Numbered from the stretch's first letter, positions 7,986-15,679 are shown. The stretch is DNA of 26,809 nt from Sandaracinobacteroides sp964394815 (GCA_964394815.1 CAYMZC010000018.1:1-26809), one strand, 5' to 3'. Notes: generated from the sequence alone by a model not told the origin. Program-made: numbers and translations.

Positions 7986-8792
7986 TCATCGTGTCATCAA
8001 CCAGACCAGAGAGACAGACCCCAGAATGATGCGGTACCATGCAAAGGGCGCGAAGCCGTGGCGGCTGACAAAGCCCACAAGCCAGCGGACAACCAGAAGC
8101 GCTGCCAGGAAGGCCGTGACGAAACCGACCCCGATGAGCGTCATATCATTGAAATCGAGGACGTCTCGCTCCTGCCAGAGGGCATAGACTGTCGCGGCGC
8201 TCATGGTGGGAACAGCCAGGAAGAAGCTGAACTCCGCAGCGGTCCGCCGGTCGACACCCATCAGCAGCGCGCCCATGATCGTCGCGCCCGAGCGGGAGAC
8301 ACCGGGCACCATCGCAAGGCACTGGACGATGCCGATGCCGCCCGCAGTCTTCCAGCCCAGTTCCTCGACGGAGCCTTCCACGCGGACTGGAATGCTGCGC
8401 TCGATCAGGAGAATCGCGATGCCACCCACAATCAGGGCCACCGCCACGGTTTCGGGGCTGTTCAGCAGCGCGCGGATGCCTTCATAGGCAACCACACCAA
8501 CGAGCATGGCAGGCACGAAGCCAAGGATGATGTTGCGGGTGAAGGCAATGGCGCCGGCATCCCGGCCGAGAAGGCCCCGCGCCACCCCCCAGAATCGGCT
8601 CCAGTAGACCACCATGACGGCCAGGATGGCGCCAAGCTGGATGGCGATCTTGAAGGCCGCAGATCCTTCACCCTTGAAGCCCAGCAGCTCGGCGCCGAGA
8701 ATCAGGTGACCGGTGGATGAGACCGGGATGAATTCGGTCAGACCCTCGACAAGGCCGAGAAGGAAAGCCTGGAGCAAGGGGGTCAGTTCCAT
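7986..8792 (-). CDS. uppP: Undecaprenyl-diphosphatase (bacitracin resistance)
   Basis: A 268-residue polytopic inner-membrane enzyme that dephosphorylates undecaprenyl diphosphate, recycling the lipid carrier used for peptidoglycan, O-antigen and exopolysaccharide synthesis. The two conserved active-site regions are clear: EGLTEFIPVSSTGH near residues 16-29 and PGVSRSGAT near 163-171, with the catalytic arginine in SRS. Three consecutive ATG codons occur at the start (8798, 8795, 8792). The AAGG is directly adjacent to the first, so the third (MELTPLLQ) has the best spacing and gives the usual family N-terminus. It is followed by the DUF2059 and YjbR-like genes on the same strand. Confidence 0.95.
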   Translation of the reverse strand: MELTPLLQAFLLGLVEGLTEFIPVSSTGHLILGAELLGFKGEGSAAFKIAIQLGAILAVMVVYWSRFWGVARGLLGRDAGAIAFTRNIILGFVPAMLVGVVAYEGIRALLNSPETVAVALIVGGIAILLIERSIPVRVEGSVEELGWKTAGGIGIVQCLAMVPGVSRSGATIMGALLMGVDRRTAAEFSFFLAVPTMSAATVYALWQERDVLDFNDMTLIGVGFVTAFLAALLVVRWLVGFVSRHGFAPFAWYRIILGSVSLVWLMTR

Positions 8793-8826
8793 CATCATCC
8801 TTGAATTGTCGTGGCATGGTGTACGT

Positions 8827-8856
8827 GGCTGGCGGAGGCCGAGCGACCCGCCAGCC
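8827..8856. repeat. Inverted repeat between NDUFA9-like gene and uppP
   Basis: A perfect 9-bp inverted repeat, GGCTGGCGG at 8827-8835 and CCGCCAGCC at 8848-8856, with a 12-base loop. It sits in the 62-68 bases between the NDUFA9-like stop and the uppP start. It could act as a transcription terminator for the upstream gene or as a leader hairpin for uppP. No T-run follows in either direction, so an intrinsic terminator is not well supported. Confidence 0.4.
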
Positions 8857-8860
8857 TGCC

Positions 8861-9847
8861 TCAGGCCGCTTTCGCGAAGCGGCCGCCGGGGCGGTAGCGC
8901 TCAAGCCAGGCGGGCGCTGCGGCAGCCATGGGCACGGGCACGATTCCCAGTTCGGCAAGGCCGGAAGCGCCTGCGGAGACTACATTGTCCCTCTGCAGCA
9001 TGAGCAGCTGATCGCGAGTGATGGGAGCGCCCGGCAGGAAGGAAAAAGCAGCCAGAAGCCCGGCCGCTGCATCGGGCACATCGACCAGCGGCTTTTCATG
9101 CCCGGTTTCCCGGGCGATGAAGGCCATGATCTCGCGCATGGAAAGCACATCCGGCCCGCCCAGCTCCCAGCAGCCGCCCGGCTGGCCTTCCATCTGGCGC
9201 GCCACGACAGCGGCGACAGCATCGGCCACATCGCTGACGAAGACCGGCTGGAACCGTGTGGCGGGCGCAACCACGGGAACGAAGGGCGCCCCCGCGATCA
9301 GCCGTGCAAAACGGTTGGTGAAGCCATCGTCGGCGCCGAAAACGAGGCTCGGCCTGAGGATTGCAGCCGTGGGGAAGGCGGAAAGCACACCGGCCTCACC
9401 TTCCGCCTTGCTCCGCCCATAGGCCGAGGGGCTGTCAGGATCTGCGCCGATGGCGGACATCTGGACGAAGGCCCGGCATCCGGCGGCGGCGGCGGCCTGG
9501 GCCACGACGGCAGCACCGCGCGCCTGCACCTCGGCGAAGCGCTGGCCGCCACGTTCGTCCAGAATGCCGACAAGGTTGATCACGGCATCGGAGCCGGCGA
9601 CGGCCGCAGCAAGGCTTCCGGGCACGCGCACATCGGCCCTGACGGCGCCGATCTGCCCCAGATCGCCCAGCGGCTTCAGCCGCATCGCACGATCCGGATT
9701 GCGACAGGCGATTCGCACACGCCAGCCTGCACGGGCGAAAACTTCGGTTACGGCGGCGCCGATGAAGCCCGAACCGCCGATGATGGTGACGAGACCCCCC
9801 TTGGGGAGAAGGGGCGCTTCGAGCCCGGAAATGACCGCTGGTTTCAT
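8861..9847 (-). CDS. NAD(P)-binding reductase, complex I NDUFA9-like
   Basis: A 328-residue atypical short-chain dehydrogenase. The nucleotide-binding motif GGSGFIG is at residues 24-30, the active-site-type Tyr143/Lys147 pair sits in YGRSK, and ILRPSLVFGADDGFTNRF is typical of the NDUFA9/39-kDa group. Eukaryotic NDUFA9 is an accessory subunit of respiratory complex I; the alphaproteobacterial homologues are usually annotated by similarity and their role is less certain. The start at 9847 (MKPAVISGLE) is preferred over an upstream ATG at 9919, which would extend into the tRNA promoter region. It is divergent from tRNA-Leu and upstream of uppP. Confidence 0.85.
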   Translation of the reverse strand: MKPAVISGLEAPLLPKGGLVTIIGGSGFIGAAVTEVFARAGWRVRIACRNPDRAMRLKPLGDLGQIGAVRADVRVPGSLAAAVAGSDAVINLVGILDERGGQRFAEVQARGAAVVAQAAAAAGCRAFVQMSAIGADPDSPSAYGRSKAEGEAGVLSAFPTAAILRPSLVFGADDGFTNRFARLIAGAPFVPVVAPATRFQPVFVSDVADAVAAVVARQMEGQPGGCWELGGPDVLSMREIMAFIARETGHEKPLVDVPDAAAGLLAAFSFLPGAPITRDQLLMLQRDNVVSAGASGLAELGIVPVPMAAAAPAWLERYRPGGRFAKAA

Positions 9848-9877
9848 GCAGAAGCCTCTAGCCTTTGCGAAGCCCAG

Positions 9878-9904
9878 TTGACAATCGCCTCCGGCCCTCA
9901 TAAC
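9878..9904 (+). promoter_or_regulatory. Probable promoter of tRNA-Leu
   Basis: A perfect -35 hexamer TTGACA (9878-9883) is followed by CATAAC (9899-9904, four of six matches to TATAAT) after 15 bases. A TAACGA alternative lies at 17-base spacing. The predicted start point is about 25 bases before the tRNA 5' end at 9936, which is a plausible leader for a stable RNA gene. Confidence 0.45.
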
Positions 9905-9935
9905 GACCCGGCCTCGCACATGCGAACGGCACCTT

Positions 9936-10022
9936 GCCCAGGTGGCGGAATTGGTAGACGCGCAGGTTTCAGGTACCTGTGGCCGAAAGGCCGTGGAGGT
10001 TCGAGTCCTCTCCTGGGCACCA
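9936..10022 (+). tRNA. tRNA-Leu (anticodon CAG)
   Basis: An 87-base class II tRNA. The acceptor stem GCCCAGG pairs with CCTGGGC near the 3' end, followed by discriminator A and an encoded CCA at 10020-10022. The anticodon stem CAGGT/ACCTG encloses the loop TTCAGGT, giving the anticodon CAG at 9970-9972, which reads CUG codons. A long variable arm (GGCC...GGCC stem) and a GGTTCGAGTCC T-arm confirm the leucine type. Confidence 0.97.
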
Positions 10023-10120
10023 AGGGTCTGATTAAAGCCCTTTCATTCCCGATAAATCAGTTGTGACGCGGGGATCAGGACCGGCCACGGGCGGGCCTTT
10101 GCATTGGTGGTTGCGACATT

Positions 10121-10138
10121 CTCCGCGCAGATGCGGAG
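10121..10138 (+). repeat. Hairpin in the gdhA leader
   Basis: CTCCGC (10121-10126) and GCGGAG (10133-10138) form a perfect 6-bp stem with a 6-base loop in the 218-base region between tRNA-Leu and gdhA. No T-run follows. Apart from this and a weak AAGGG/CCCTT pairing just after the tRNA (about 10022-10042), I see no recognisable element in this leader. Confidence 0.3.
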
Positions 10139-10240
10139 TGGGGCATTTGCGGCGATTTCGTGCATTTCCTGTTGCGCCGGTGGCGATTTTCCGCCCCAAG
10201 GGCCGTGCAAAATGAGAGAAGACGCACAGGAACCGGAAAA

Positions 10241-11590
10241 TTGCACAAGATCGACGAAAAGCTGCAGCCCATCCTGGAAGAGGTTCTGCGCCGCAACGCC
10301 GGCGAGGCGGAATTTCACCAGGCCGTCCGCGAAGTTCTGGAGAGCCTTGGCCGCGTGATCGCCAAGCATCCGGAATATGCCGACAACGCCCTGATCGAGC
10401 GAATCTGCGAACCCGAGCGCCAGATCATCTTCCGCGTTCCATGGGTTGATGATCATGGCAAGGTCCATATCAACCGGGGTTTCCGCGTACAGTTCAACTC
10501 GGCGCTGGGGCCATACAAGGGCGGCATCCGCTTCCACCCGTCCGTCAATATCGGAATCATCAAGTTCCTCGGTTTCGAGCAGATCTTCAAGAATGCGCTG
10601 ACCGGCATGCCCATCGGCGGCGGCAAGGGCGGGTCCGATTTCAATCCGCGCGGGCGGTCCGACGGCGAGATCATGCGATTCTGCCAGTCCTTCATGACCG
10701 AACTCTACCGCCATATCGGCGAATATACCGATGTGCCCGCCGGTGACATCGGCGTGGGCGGGCGCGAAGTGGGCTACATGTTCGGCCAGTACAAGCGGCT
10801 GACGAACCGCTACGAAGCCGGTGTGCTGACGGGCAAGGGCCTTGTCTATGGCGGCTCGCGCGCCCGCACCGAGGCGACCGGCTATGGCGCGGTCTATTTT
10901 GTCGAGCGCATGCTTTCCACCCGTAACGAGGGGCTGGAGGGCAAGCGGGCCGTGGTTTCCGGATCGGGCAATGTCGCCATCTACACCATCGAGAAGCTCC
11001 AGGCCTTCGGCGCCAGGGTCGTCGCCTGCTCCGATTCCAATGGCTATGTGGTGGACGAAGCTGGGATCGATCTCGATCTCGTGAAGGACATCAAGGAAAT
11101 CCGCCGCGGCAGGATTTCCGACTATGTCGCAGCGCGCGGCAAGGGCGCTCATTATGTCGAAAAGGGCTCAGTATGGGATGTGCCCTGCGACATCGCCATG
11201 CCCTCGGCCACCCAGAACGAACTGACAGGCAAGGATGCGCGCGTGCTGATCGGCAATGGTGTGAAGGCCGTTGGCGAAGGCGCCAACATGCCCTGCACCC
11301 CCGAGGCCGTGCGCCTGTTCCAGGAAGCGGGCGTGCTGTTCGGCCCCGGCAAGGCGGCCAATGCCGGCGGTGTCGCCACATCGGCGCTGGAAATGCAGCA
11401 AAATGCCTCGCGCGACAGCTGGAGCTTCGAAAAGACCGAGGACCGGCTGGCTGGCATCATGCGCGACATTCACGACAGCTGCGCCCAAACTGCCGAGGAA
11501 TTCGGCACGCCGGGCGATTATGTGCTGGGGGCGAACATCGCCGGCTTCGTGCGCGTGGCGGAAGCCATGCGCGCCATGGGCGTCATCTGA
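10241..11590 (+). CDS. gdhA: NADP-type glutamate dehydrogenase
   Basis: A 449-residue hexameric-type glutamate dehydrogenase, which interconverts 2-oxoglutarate plus ammonium with glutamate. The substrate motif ALGPYKGGIRFHP is at about 88-100, the catalytic GGGKGG (Lys129) at 126-131, the catalytic aspartate in VPAGDIGVGGRE near 169, and the dinucleotide-binding GSGNVA at 241-246. The length matches the small NADP-linked enzymes (E. coli about 447 residues). I chose the TTG at 10241 (reading MHKIDEKLQP) because AGGAAC lies 7 bases upstream and the downstream sequence EEVLRRNAGEAEFHQAV matches the family N-terminus. An ATG at 10160 would add a basic 27-residue extension without family character. 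The NADP preference is inferred from the subfamily. Confidence 0.95.
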   Translation: MHKIDEKLQPILEEVLRRNAGEAEFHQAVREVLESLGRVIAKHPEYADNALIERICEPERQIIFRVPWVDDHGKVHINRGFRVQFNSALGPYKGGIRFHPSVNIGIIKFLGFEQIFKNALTGMPIGGGKGGSDFNPRGRSDGEIMRFCQSFMTELYRHIGEYTDVPAGDIGVGGREVGYMFGQYKRLTNRYEAGVLTGKGLVYGGSRARTEATGYGAVYFVERMLSTRNEGLEGKRAVVSGSGNVAIYTIEKLQAFGARVVACSDSNGYVVDEAGIDLDLVKDIKEIRRGRISDYVAARGKGAHYVEKGSVWDVPCDIAMPSATQNELTGKDARVLIGNGVKAVGEGANMPCTPEAVRLFQEAGVLFGPGKAANAGGVATSALEMQQNASRDSWSFEKTEDRLAGIMRDIHDSCAQTAEEFGTPGDYVLGANIAGFVRVAEAMRAMGVI

Positions 11591-11601
11591 GGCAGGACGT
11601 T

Positions 11602-11641
11602 GCCGGGCAGTGCGTGGCCGGGCGGGCTGCTCTGCCCGGCC
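11602..11641. terminator. Possible bidirectional terminator between convergent genes
   Basis: The 83 bases between gdhA (plus) and the UPF0114 gene (minus) contain overlapping inverted repeats. GGCCGGGC (11616-11623) pairs with GCCCGGCC (11634-11641), and alternatively GCCGGGCAG (11602-11610) pairs with CTGCCCGGC (11632-11640). The position between convergent genes fits a terminator, but neither side has a clear T-run. Confidence 0.4.
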
Positions 11642-11673
11642 GCGGCTGCCCGACCTGTTTCCCGGTCAGCTCA

Positions 11674-12213
11674 TCAGTGCTTCGGCTGGCTCATCCTGTC
11701 GACATAGGCGATGCCGATTGCCGAGATGATGAAGACGCTGTGGATGATCGTCTGCCACATCACGCCTTCGGCCGTGACAGTTGCGGTATCGCGGCCGATG
11801 TTCGAGGCCTCGATGAAGGTGCGGAGCAGGTGGATGGAGGATATGCCGATGATGGCCATCGCCAGCTTCACCTTGAGCACTCCGGCATTCACATGGCTCA
11901 GCCATTCCGGCTGATCCGGGTGGCCCTGCAGGCCAAGGCGCGAAACGAACGTCTCGTAGCCGCCGACGATCACCATCACCAGAAGATTGGAAATCATCAC
12001 CACGTCGATGAGGCCAAGGACGACCAGCATGATCTGCTGTTCGCCGAACTCGGTCGCGTGCGAGACAAGGTGCAGCAGTTCCTTCAGGAACAGGAACACA
12101 TAGACGCACTGGGCGACGATGAGGCCGAGATAGAGCGGCAACTGCAGCCAGCGCGAGCTGAAGATGAGAAGCGGCAGGGGCCGAAGCGGGGATGCGGGAT
12201 CGGTTTTCTTCAT
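11674..12213 (-). CDS. UPF0114 / TIGR00645 (YqhA-like) membrane protein
   Basis: A 179-residue protein with three to four hydrophobic segments (about residues 20-45, 62-85, 110-130 and 150-170). It shows the family landmarks FSSRWLQLPLYLGL, a long GLIDVVMISNLLVMVIVGGYETFVS segment with charged residues inside the membrane region, and VKLAMAIIGISSIHLL. This uncharacterised inner-membrane family is widespread in proteobacteria. The ATG at 12213 (MKKTDPASPL) is preferred to one eight codons upstream because it gives a basic cytoplasmic start followed by the conserved region. It is convergent with gdhA. Function is unknown. Confidence 0.9.
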   Translation of the reverse strand: MKKTDPASPLRPLPLLIFSSRWLQLPLYLGLIVAQCVYVFLFLKELLHLVSHATEFGEQQIMLVVLGLIDVVMISNLLVMVIVGGYETFVSRLGLQGHPDQPEWLSHVNAGVLKVKLAMAIIGISSIHLLRTFIEASNIGRDTATVTAEGVMWQTIIHSVFIISAIGIAYVDRMSQPKH

Positions 12214-12320
12214 GGCGGCGCCGTCTAGCCCAGCCACGCCCCGGCTTTCCAGATGATTTGATGGCGGGACATGGCCAAGGCGTGCCGTGCCGCCTGGCGC
12301 GCCTGCCCGTCAGCGCGAAA

Positions 12321-12397
12321 TGGTGGTCCCGACAGGATTCGAACCTGTGGCCTACGGTTTAGGAAACCGCCGCTCTATCCTGCTGAGCTACGGGACC
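12321..12397 (-). tRNA. tRNA-Arg (anticodon CCT)
   Basis: A 77-base tRNA on the minus strand. The acceptor stem GGTCCCG pairs with CGGGACC, followed by A and an encoded CCA (plus-strand TGG at 12321-12323). The D-arm GCTCAGCAGGATAGAGC and the T-arm ACAGGTTCGAATCCTGT are standard. The anticodon loop TTCCTAA gives CCT (complement at 12361-12363), which reads AGG codons. Confidence 0.97.
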
Positions 12398-12458
12398 ATG
12401 AAGCCTCCATGCGCGAAGCCGGCGAAAGGTTCAAGCGGCTGGCGCATGCCGGCTAGAC

Positions 12459-12944
12459 TCAGGCATCGGCCCTCTGGCGCGGACGGAATGGCAGGGGGGC
12501 AATCTCGATACCCTCCGACAGCAACTCGACAGCATCGGCAAGGCTGGCCTCGCCGTAGATGCCGCGCACTTGTGGCTTGCCGGCTTCAGCATCTGATCGG
12601 GCACTGTCGTCCGAAGGCGTTTCGTCATCCGGCCCGGCGGCTGCGCTCTTGTGGCGCCGCCGCGCTTCGGCCACGAAATCCGCGCCGACATAATCGCACT
12701 CGGATTCCAGCCTGGCCTGAAGGGCCGCCAGTTCGCGCAGGGCTTCCTTGCGCGCCATATCGCTGGCTGTCTGGTTGCCCTTGGGGCCGACCGAGGGCGC
12801 CATCACGGCTTTCTCGATCGCCCGGTCCTCGCAGATGGGGCAGGCCACGAGATTGCGCGCGCGCTGCTCCGCATAATCCTCGCTGGACCCGAACCATGCC
12901 TCGAAGACATGGCCGTGCCCGCATTTCAGATCGAAGACGATCAC
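12459..12944 (-). CDS. DUF1178 family protein
   Basis: A 161-residue protein beginning MIVFDLKCGHGHVFEAWF (GTG start), with a second cysteine pair in ACPICED, so two CxxC/CxH-type half-sites (near residues 8 and 40) suggest a small zinc ribbon. The middle is charged and the C-terminus carries GIYGEASLADAVELLSEGIEIAPLPFR, the conserved DUF1178 tail. No function is established. The GTG at 12944 forms a 4-base GTGA overlap with the stop of the carbon-nitrogen hydrolase gene, which fixes the start and indicates translational coupling. A variable acidic linker (about residues 105-130) separates the two conserved ends. It is the last gene of the comF operon, upstream of tRNA-Arg. Confidence 0.93.
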   Translation of the reverse strand: MIVFDLKCGHGHVFEAWFGSSEDYAEQRARNLVACPICEDRAIEKAVMAPSVGPKGNQTASDMARKEALRELAALQARLESECDYVGADFVAEARRRHKSAAAGPDDETPSDDSARSDAEAGKPQVRGIYGEASLADAVELLSEGIEIAPLPFRPRQRADA

Positions 12945-13777
12945 CGGCCGCCACCTGCGATGACGGGCTGGGGAAGCGGGCGGGAATGGGCCAGATTCGG
13001 GATGCGCGCGCGGGCATCCTCGACCCGTGCGAGATCGAGGCCGACCATGGCTTCGCCGGGCCTGTCGCCCATGTCGAGAAGGACATGGCCCCAGGGATCG
13101 ACCACGAGGGAATGGCCATAGGTTTCGCGCCCGTCCTCGTGCAGGCCGGTCTGGGCGGCGGCAATGATGAAACTTCCAGTCTCGATGGCGCGCGCCCGCA
13201 TCAGCACATGCCAATGGCCCTCGCCCGTCGGCACGGTGAAGGCCGCTGGCTGCGCGATCACATGCGCGCCGGCGCGGGCAAGCGCCGCATGAAGATGCGG
13301 GAAGCGCAGGTCGTAGCAGATGGCGAGGCCGAGCCGGCCCCAGTCAAGCTGCACCAGCCGGAGATCGGCGCCCGGCTCGAAACTGGCCGATTCCCGGTAT
13401 CTGTCCCCATTGGGGAGATCGACATCGAAAAGATGGATCTTGTCATAGCGGGCCAGGATGGCCCCATCCGGCCCGATCACGAAACTGCGGTTGGCAAGCT
13501 TTCCGCCACCGGTGCGGATGGCAAGCGAGCCGATGCTGACCGCCACCTGCCTTTCACGGGCAACAGTGCGCAGGGCGGCAAGCGTCGGATCATCCTCTTC
13601 CGCCATGGCATTGGCTGCCAAGCGCTTCGAATTGCGGTCGAGAAGGCCGCACATCTCGGGCGTGAAGACGATATCCGCCCCGGCTTCGGCCAGACGGTCG
13701 ACCGCCGCGGCCAGATCCGCCGCGTTGCGGGACGGGTCAAGACCCGTCGTCGTCTGGACCAGCCCGGCTTTCAGCAT
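12941..13777 (-). CDS. Carbon-nitrogen hydrolase (nitrilase superfamily, Nit1/omega-amidase-like)
   Basis: A 278-residue cytoplasmic amidase. The catalytic triad is visible: Glu41 in FTPEMC, Lys113 in YDKIHLFD and Cys154 in AICYDLRFP. The segment DKIHLFDVDLPNGDRYRES and the late ARAIETGSFIIAAAQ fit the branch that includes deaminated glutathione amidase (Nit1) and omega-amidase, which hydrolyse alpha-keto amides in metabolite repair. The neighbouring glutaredoxin gene is consistent with a glutathione-related substrate, though this is inference. Its ATG at 13777 overlaps the grxC stop by one base (TGATG), and its own stop overlaps the DUF1178 start by four bases. Confidence 0.93.
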   Translation of the reverse strand: MLKAGLVQTTTGLDPSRNAADLAAAVDRLAEAGADIVFTPEMCGLLDRNSKRLAANAMAEEDDPTLAALRTVARERQVAVSIGSLAIRTGGGKLANRSFVIGPDGAILARYDKIHLFDVDLPNGDRYRESASFEPGADLRLVQLDWGRLGLAICYDLRFPHLHAALARAGAHVIAQPAAFTVPTGEGHWHVLMRARAIETGSFIIAAAQTGLHEDGRETYGHSLVVDPWGHVLLDMGDRPGEAMVGLDLARVEDARARIPNLAHSRPLPQPVIAGGGR

Positions 13778-14034
13778 CAGGCGGCAAGAAGAGGGTCGAG
13801 GCCACCGGCTTCATCGAGCGCGGCAAGATCATCGGAGCCGCCGATATGGCGACCGTCTATGAAGACCTGGGGAACGGTCGTGCGACCATTGGCGCGCTCG
13901 AGCATCTCCGTCCGCTTCGGCCCGCCCATGGTGATGTCATATTCCTCGAACTGGACGCCCTTGGAGGACAGCAGCGCCTTGGCGCGCGTGCAGTAGGGGC
14001 AGAAGAATTTGGTGTAGATTTCAATCTTCGCCAT
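13777..14034 (-). CDS. grxC: Glutaredoxin 3
   Basis: An 85-residue monothiol/dithiol-exchange protein of the GrxC type that reduces disulfides using glutathione. The redox motif CPYC is at residues 12-15 in KFFCPYCTRAK. The cis-proline segment TTVPQVFIDG and the glutathione-contacting GGSDDL follow in order, as in all classical glutaredoxins. The start at 14034 (MAKIEIYTKF) is the conserved one; an in-frame ATG at 14130 would run into comF. The gene start lies within the last 14 bases of the comF-family gene, and the stop overlaps the next gene by one base, so it is translated as part of the operon. Confidence 0.96.
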   Translation of the reverse strand: MAKIEIYTKFFCPYCTRAKALLSSKGVQFEEYDITMGGPKRTEMLERANGRTTVPQVFIDGRHIGGSDDLAALDEAGGLDPLLAA

Positions 14035-14854
14035 GCGCGTCCTGTCTTTCCATTTCCCGAGGATAGGTGCTCGCATCGGCCATCGCAACCCGTGCGAATG
14101 TGAGGACCCCGACACGCGCGGCGCCGCCACGCTTCAGGACGCGGGCGCAGGCCGAGGCGGTCGCGCCGCTTGTCATCACATCATCGACGAGAAGGATGGC
14201 GCGCCCGCCTATCCGGGCGCCGGCTGCCGGGGCGAGGCGGAAGGCGCCCTGCACATTGCGCTGGCGCTGCCGCCGCGTGAGGCCCTGGCTGCGCGGTGTG
14301 GCGCGCACACGCCGGAGACCGTCGACGAGAAGATCGGACCTGGTCGATTCGGCAAGCGCCCGGGCAAGCAATGCGGCCTGATTGTAGCCGCGCCCGGACA
14401 GGCGCCAGCGATGCAGCGGAACCGGCACGAGCAGGGGCTGACCTTCGAGCATGGCCGGTGCGGTACGGGCCATGGCGGCGGCCATCATGGCGGCATAGGC
14501 ATGGCGGCCGTTCTTGAAGGCGAGAACGGCCGAGCGCGCGGGGCCTTCGTAAAGATAGGCGGCGCGGGCGCCGTCATGGTCTGGCGGTTCGGCAAGGCAG
14601 CCAAGGCAATGGCTTTCAGCCGACCACTGAACCGGCAGCGGGTGGCCACAGGACTGACAGGACGCCGCCGGCACCATCGGCAGGGCCGACCAGCAATCCG
14701 CGCAGAAGGCATGAAGGCCCTGCGCCGGGCCGCCGCCCGCGACCGGGGCCTTGCAGGCGATGCAGGCAGGCGGCATCAGCAGATCGACAAGGCCGCGCAG
14801 GCCATGGCTGAAGCCATCGGCGAAGCGGGCTGAAAGGGCCTGCGGAAAGGGCAT
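14021..14854 (-). CDS. ComF family phosphoribosyltransferase-like protein
   Basis: A 277-residue double-zinc-ribbon plus phosphoribosyltransferase protein. The N-terminal part has four Cys pairs (CIAC, CADC, CQSC, CLGC, between about residues 31 and 85). The C-terminal part has the VPVPLHRWRLSGRGYNQA segment and the PRPP-binding loop ILLVDDVMTSGAT near 225-237. The family includes ComFC, needed for DNA uptake in naturally competent bacteria, but many carriers are not known to be competent. It is the first gene of a four-gene overlapping operon and is divergent from the methyltransferase-like gene, with a shared 36-base intergenic space that must hold both sets of upstream signals. Confidence 0.93.
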   Translation of the reverse strand: MPFPQALSARFADGFSHGLRGLVDLLMPPACIACKAPVAGGGPAQGLHAFCADCWSALPMVPAASCQSCGHPLPVQWSAESHCLGCLAEPPDHDGARAAYLYEGPARSAVLAFKNGRHAYAAMMAAAMARTAPAMLEGQPLLVPVPLHRWRLSGRGYNQAALLARALAESTRSDLLVDGLRRVRATPRSQGLTRRQRQRNVQGAFRLAPAAGARIGGRAILLVDDVMTSGATASACARVLKRGGAARVGVLTFARVAMADASTYPREMERQDAHGED

Positions 14855-14890
14855 TGCGCGACCCTAGCGCGAACAGCGGAGGCAGGCGAG

Positions 14891-15655
14891 ATGGAAGCTA
14901 TGGAGCCATTTGACCGTGATGCGCGCCGCAGGGCACGCGACCGGGCAGCCCGCCTGCTGGGTGACCGTGACGATATCCTGCGCCACGTGGCCGGGGAACT
15001 GGCCGAAAGGGCGCGCCTTCTCGGTCCGGTGCCGGATGGTCCGGCATTACGGATCGGGCTGATGGTGCCGCCGCCGCAAGGGGTGATTTGTGCCGACCCC
15101 GGCTTCGACCTTGCGCGCAGGCATGGCGGGGTCCAGTGCGACGAGGACAGGCTGCCGTTTGCCGATGCAGCCTTTGCGCACATTGTCGGCCTGATGACGC
15201 TGCACGGCGTGAACGACCTGCCGGGCGCGCTGATCCTCTGCCGCAGGGCGCTGAAGCCCGGTGGCCGGTTTCAGGCCGCCTTCCCGGCAGGCCTGTCGCT
15301 TGGCGGCGTGCGCCAGGCGTTTCTGGCCGCTGACATGCAGTCGGGACGCGGCGTGCCTGTGCGGCTTGGCCCGGCAGTGGATCCAGCCGAGGCGGCCGGG
15401 CTGCTGCAGCGCGCCGGTTTCGTGGACCCGGTAGCGGAAGTGGAGACACTGCGTCTTCGGTTCGCAAGCCTTGCCGCGCTGGCGCGCGATGTCCGCGCCC
15501 ATGGAGACAGTGGCTGGCTTGCAGCCCGCGCGCGTGGGCTGACGACGCCGGGCCGCTGGATGCTGGCCGAGCGTGCATTTGCCGAAGGCGCCGACCCGGA
15601 TGGTCGCATCGGCGTGGATCTGCAAATCCTCTACCTTTCGGCGCGCGCGCCCTGA
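14891..15655 (+). CDS. Methyltransferase-like protein (BioC/NDUFAF5 type) with degenerate SAM motif
   Basis: A 254-residue protein whose N-terminal half resembles class I SAM-dependent methyltransferases of the BioC/NDUFAF5 group. It has FDRDARRRARDRAARLL at the start, DRLPFADAAFAHIVGLMTLHGVNDLPGAL as motif post-II/III, and CRRALKPGGRFQAAFPAG as motif IV. The glycine-rich motif I expected near residues 52-65 (like D-x-G-x-G-x-G) is replaced by ALRIGLMVPPPQGV, so SAM binding is doubtful. GGAGG lies 8 bases before the ATG at 14891. It is divergent from comF. It may be a structural or assembly factor derived from the methyltransferase fold, but no function can be stated. Confidence 0.8.
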   Translation: MEAMEPFDRDARRRARDRAARLLGDRDDILRHVAGELAERARLLGPVPDGPALRIGLMVPPPQGVICADPGFDLARRHGGVQCDEDRLPFADAAFAHIVGLMTLHGVNDLPGALILCRRALKPGGRFQAAFPAGLSLGGVRQAFLAADMQSGRGVPVRLGPAVDPAEAAGLLQRAGFVDPVAEVETLRLRFASLAALARDVRAHGDSGWLAARARGLTTPGRWMLAERAFAEGADPDGRIGVDLQILYLSARAP

Positions 15656-15679
15656 CGGCTTCGCTATCGGACGGCCTTC

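Noticed and set aside
8801..10066. A 421-codon plus-strand open frame covering the NDUFA9-like gene and the tRNA.
   Set aside because: It runs antisense to a recognised reductase and straight through tRNA-Leu; composition is low-complexity Gly/Arg/His.
12321..12458. tRNA-Arg as a possible integration site for a mobile element.
   Set aside because: I found no integrase gene, no duplicated tRNA 3' end and no change in gene character on either side.
12287..13996. A 569-codon plus-strand open frame opposite the amidase and DUF1178 genes.
   Set aside because: It crosses tRNA-Arg and is antisense to two genes with intact catalytic or family motifs, so it is a shadow frame.
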